From Desulfovibrio gilichinskyi (GTDB lineage: Bacteria; Desulfobacterota; Desulfovibrionia; Desulfovibrionales; Desulfovibrionaceae), in contig NZ_FWZU01000007.1 of NCBI RefSeq assembly GCF_900177375.1, positions 1-64,000 on the forward strand: a stretch of 64,000 bases of DNA. Reading direction: 5' to 3'. A model generated the notes under the pieces. The model had not been told where the DNA came from and made no database searches. It worked only from the letters and a program-made list of their open reading frames with translations. Made by a program: the position numbers and the translations under genes. Position 1 is the stretch's first letter. The number at the start of each line of letters is the position of its first letter. Below, piece by piece: positions 63,852-64,000 of this stretch.

Positions 63852-64000
63852 ATGAGTATGAAAGAAGCGTATCGTCAAAAAATTGAGGCCCAGCTGGACG
63901 AATGGGAAGCTGAGATCGACAAGATGAAGGCAAAGGCCGACAAGGTGGGGGCCAATGTACAGCTTGAGTATTACAAACGAATCGAAGAGTTACGGTTAAA
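63852..64000 (+). CDS. Small coiled-coil protein (sll1863-like stress protein family), partial
   Basis: The ATG at 63852 follows GAAAGGAGAACACT. The visible 49 codons begin MSMKEAYRQKIEAQLDEWEA and continue with EIDKMKAKADKVGANVQLEY and YKRIEELRL, a long amphipathic helix rich in E and K. This resembles the small coiled-coil proteins annotated as sll1863-like stress-response proteins, which often lie near ChaB genes. The frame runs off the window's right edge, so the length is unknown. Confidence 0.65.
   Translation, partial: MSMKEAYRQKIEAQLDEWEAEIDKMKAKADKVGANVQLEYYKRIEELRL

Noticed and set aside
1-64000. CRISPR arrays, rRNA and tRNA genes
   Set aside because: No spaced short direct repeats, cloverleaf-like segments or rRNA-like sequence were noticed by eye; a covariance-model scan would be decisive.

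Overview
The window looks like a chromosomal segment of a moderate-G+C member of the Desulfovibrionaceae (Desulfovibrio or Maridesulfovibrio type). This is inferred from protein character: an MCP fused to a bacteriohemerythrin domain (DcrH architecture), spermidine synthesis by the carboxyspermidine route, hopanoid side-chain genes, and many PAS/HD-GYP signalling proteins. No rRNA, tRNA or CRISPR array was seen, so the assignment is tentative.

Layout. 1-5.2 kb is a small accessory/defence-like island. It holds the edge of an IS3-family element, a broken DUF4297/Cap4-like nuclease gene, a large SMC/RloC-like ATPase with a zinc hook, and a divergent XRE regulator/PD-(D/E)XK nuclease pair. After a gene-poor stretch come a P-type proton ATPase and a flavin disulfide-reductase-like protein (5.9-9.8 kb). 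9.9-15.1 kb is a complete polyamine operon on the minus strand: arginine decarboxylase, carboxyspermidine dehydrogenase, carboxyspermidine decarboxylase and agmatinase. 15.4-24.7 kb has a lipoprotein, a PilZ protein, a SWIM/SNF2 helicase, an orphan peptide-binding lipoprotein, a Rel/SpoT enzyme and a cysteine hydrolase. 24.9-29.7 kb is a TetR-controlled RND efflux operon.

29.8-38.6 kb is the most interesting block: ispH, an HpnO-like aminotransferase, an HpnN-like RND lipid exporter, a PhnD-like periplasmic binding protein, a TPR lipoprotein, the radical-SAM enzyme HpnH and the nucleosidase HpnG. The exporter, binding protein and lipoprotein are translationally coupled. Their fold combination resembles the BstA/BstB/BstC sterol-trafficking proteins, here placed in a hopanoid locus. 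I propose they form an inner-to-outer-membrane hopanoid shuttle.

38.7-48.1 kb holds a Lon-like protease, a small heat-shock protein, a polar amino-acid ABC transporter whose permease has an extra periplasmic repeat-like domain, two FUSC-type membrane proteins and an AI-2E family permease. 48.1-50.7 kb is a DcrH-like chemoreceptor lying between two identical 52-bp direct repeats that carry a terminator. 50.8-53.6 kb is a Gtr-type O-antigen glucosylation cassette, followed by an IS3 transposase remnant.

54.6-60.9 kb is a four-gene phosphorelay cluster: REC-HD-GYP, MASE3/PAS/GAF histidine kinase, single REC, and REC with a degenerate HD-GYP. The right end holds a DUF1571 protein, a DUF2254 membrane protein, fragments that look like Crp/Fnr and ChaB genes, and the start of a small coiled-coil stress protein.
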